Origin: Algoriphagus antarcticus
GTDB taxonomy: Bacteria; Bacteroidota; Bacteroidia; Cytophagales; Cyclobacteriaceae
Length of the DNA: 44,717 bases
Reading direction: 5' to 3'
Assembly: GCF_002150685.1 (NCBI RefSeq)
Contig: NZ_MSSW01000077.1
Span: forward strand, 1 to 44,717
The notes beneath the pieces are model-generated. The model was not told the DNA's origin. It did not search any database and saw only the letters and a program-made list of their open reading frames with translations. Each line of letters begins with the position of its first letter. Within the stretch, counting starts at the first letter, position 1. A program made the position numbers and the translations under genes. Below are positions 43,829-44,717 of the stretch, piece after piece.

Positions 43829-43854
43829 CGGACAAAATCGTCCACTTTCGAGCA
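43829..43854 (-). promoter_or_regulatory. Three-half-site activator array, site D
   Basis: CGGACA, 4 bases, CGTCCA, 4 bases, CGAGCA on the plus strand, 60 bases from the TGGCAC element. It is the most diverged of the four copies. Confidence 0.6.
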
Positions 43855-43913
43855 AAAAATTAAATTCAGAACTTAAATCAGAAATCAGAAAACCTTGGCT
43901 AAAAACTTTGAGA

Positions 43914-44489
43914 TCAAATACTCAACCTTCTCATCACCAATTCATCAATTTTTTCAAAAAGTTGCTTTGGGTGACGGGTTCTCCAACTCATATCGTTCAG
44001 CTTCCCTCCCATAACCAAGTATTGATCAATGCCATATTTACTCATTTCGGTCAAGACATGATCACGCAAGTTTAATACGGCAATCCAGCCTTCTTCTAAT
44101 TCATCTTGCCATTCCTCATAATAATCATTAGCATCTAAATCAGTGTGGAAGTTGAATACATTTTCACAAATCAGGATGTACTTATTGATCCCTTCTTCAA
44201 TCATCAATTCAATAATATTACGCTTAAGCGTCATAATGTCATTGTGCAAAAGGTCATTCCATTCTCCTATCAATTCAATTACAGCAAAACCATCCTTGTA
44301 ATCCGCGAAAATAACTTTCAAAAAAAGTGTCTCGCTTTCTATATTGTCCCATTGAGGATGAATCAAAAAATTATAAATCTGATCTGTAAAGTGAACCTCA
44401 CTGTTTTGGTAACCAAAAAAAGGGGACTGGGGATCTTCTGAAGCTATATATAAATTTCTCCAGTTAAAGTATGGCTCAAGAGTATGCAT
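43914..44489 (-). CDS. Uncharacterised 191-residue protein, copy 2
   Basis: Close paralogue of the protein at 24069-24644 (about 89% identical by hand count), starting MHTLEPYFNWRNLY. Most changes are conservative (Asp/Glu, Val/Ile, Phe/Tyr), so both copies appear to be under selection as proteins. An in-frame TTG at 44498 would add MNL; ATG 44489 is preferred. DNA similarity to copy 1 continues for about 30 bases upstream of the ATG (shared GTGCAACTTTG word) and then stops. Its 3' end lies about 60 bases from half-site array D. Function is unknown; the repeated position before the array and permease suggests a linked role. Confidence 0.75.
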   Translation of the reverse strand: MHTLEPYFNWRNLYIASEDPQSPFFGYQNSEVHFTDQIYNFLIHPQWDNIESETLFLKVIFADYKDGFAVIELIGEWNDLLHNDIMTLKRNIIELMIEEGINKYILICENVFNFHTDLDANDYYEEWQDELEEGWIAVLNLRDHVLTEMSKYGIDQYLVMGGKLNDMSWRTRHPKQLFEKIDELVMRRLSI

Positions 44490-44717
44490 AAGATTCAAAC
44501 ACTTTAGACAAGGTCAAAGTTGCACTCAGTGATTAGGGTTTGACTTTCTTTTATACCTCAGCTAATATTATCCGACACATCAAAATAATGCATTCCGACC
44601 GTGGTCTGTGTCCTCACAGAACATTCAGTTGTTAGGATATTTCGGTCTTTGAAGACTCGGACATAGGCTAAATGATACCTTTCACCTATCACTTCTCACC
44701 TCTTACAAACCTTACCT
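44490..44717. other. Right-edge intergenic region
   Basis: No gene was seen. A hairpin-like GGTCTGTG-TCCT-CACAGA lies near 44592-44609 and resembles the hairpin at 21032-21053. The sequence runs out of the window. Confidence 0.4.

Larger units (their letters stand above)
43507..43913. other. Permease 7 leader
   Basis: A 407-base gap with no gene. From the permease outward: REP-like element (43579-43740), TGGCAC element (43753-43768), half-site array (43829-43854), then AT-rich sequence to the end of the 191-residue protein gene. Confidence 0.6.

Noticed and set aside
1..44717. CRISPR arrays, tRNA or rRNA genes and intact transposases
   Set aside because: None was recognised; the repeats seen are too few, too degenerate or hairpin-like, and no transposase frame with a known motif was found.

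Overview
The window looks like chromosomal DNA of a Bacteroidota bacterium, most likely a Cytophagales/Cyclobacteriaceae-type marine or sediment organism (Algoriphagus-like). This is inferred from the Pseudomonas-stutzeri-type rhamnose isomerase and aldolase-dehydrogenase fusion, the DUF2911 and DUF1343 proteins, the many MacB/FtsX-type permeases ending in a conserved NPxxxxKSE tail, AT-rich gene-poor gaps and REP-like repeats. No rRNA, tRNA, CRISPR array or intact insertion sequence was recognised.

Region 1 (about 0.3-11.3 kb) is an L-rhamnose to pyruvate island. On the minus strand lie rhaI (isomerase) and an S1-type sulfatase lipoprotein. Across an 807-base divergent gap, on the plus strand, lie rhaD (rhamnulose-1-phosphate aldolase fused to a lactaldehyde dehydrogenase), a GntR-type regulator, rhaB (rhamnulokinase) and lutA-lutB-lutC (Fe-S L-lactate oxidation). 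The predicted flow is L-rhamnose, L-rhamnulose, rhamnulose-1-P, then DHAP plus L-lactaldehyde, L-lactate and pyruvate. No rhamnose transporter or mutarotase is in the window. The lutA and lutC leaders are near-duplicates of one another.

Region 2 (11.3-17.4 kb) holds single genes: a membrane histidine kinase with no partner regulator, a VOC protein, a Tat-exported beta-propeller divergent from a secreted sugar-isomerase-like TIM barrel, a geranylgeranyl-reductase-family flavoprotein, and a secreted DUF2911 protein with a clear terminator.

Region 3 (17.5-43.9 kb) is dominated by seven roughly 800-residue MacB/FtsX-like permeases, all on the minus strand, with no ATPase or periplasmic adaptor gene. 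Four of their leaders carry the same control signature: a 26-bp array of three alternating 6-bp half-sites with 4-bp spacers, then 59-60 bp, then a conserved TGGCAY...AAGTGG element. This looks like an enhancer-activated, possibly sigma-54-type, regulon. Two of the four arrays sit just downstream of near-identical genes for an uncharacterised 191-residue protein. Three of the four leaders carry REP-like repeats between the promoter-like element and the start codon.

Region 4 (39.0-40.9 kb), between permease loci, is a decayed toxin-antitoxin cluster: an intact RelB-like antitoxin with a truncated RelE-like toxin, an intact small antitoxin with a PIN toxin broken by an amber codon, and a HEPN/MNT pair in which both genes carry an amber codon and a frameshift. 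All these calls come from hand translation and family recognition; no database search was run.
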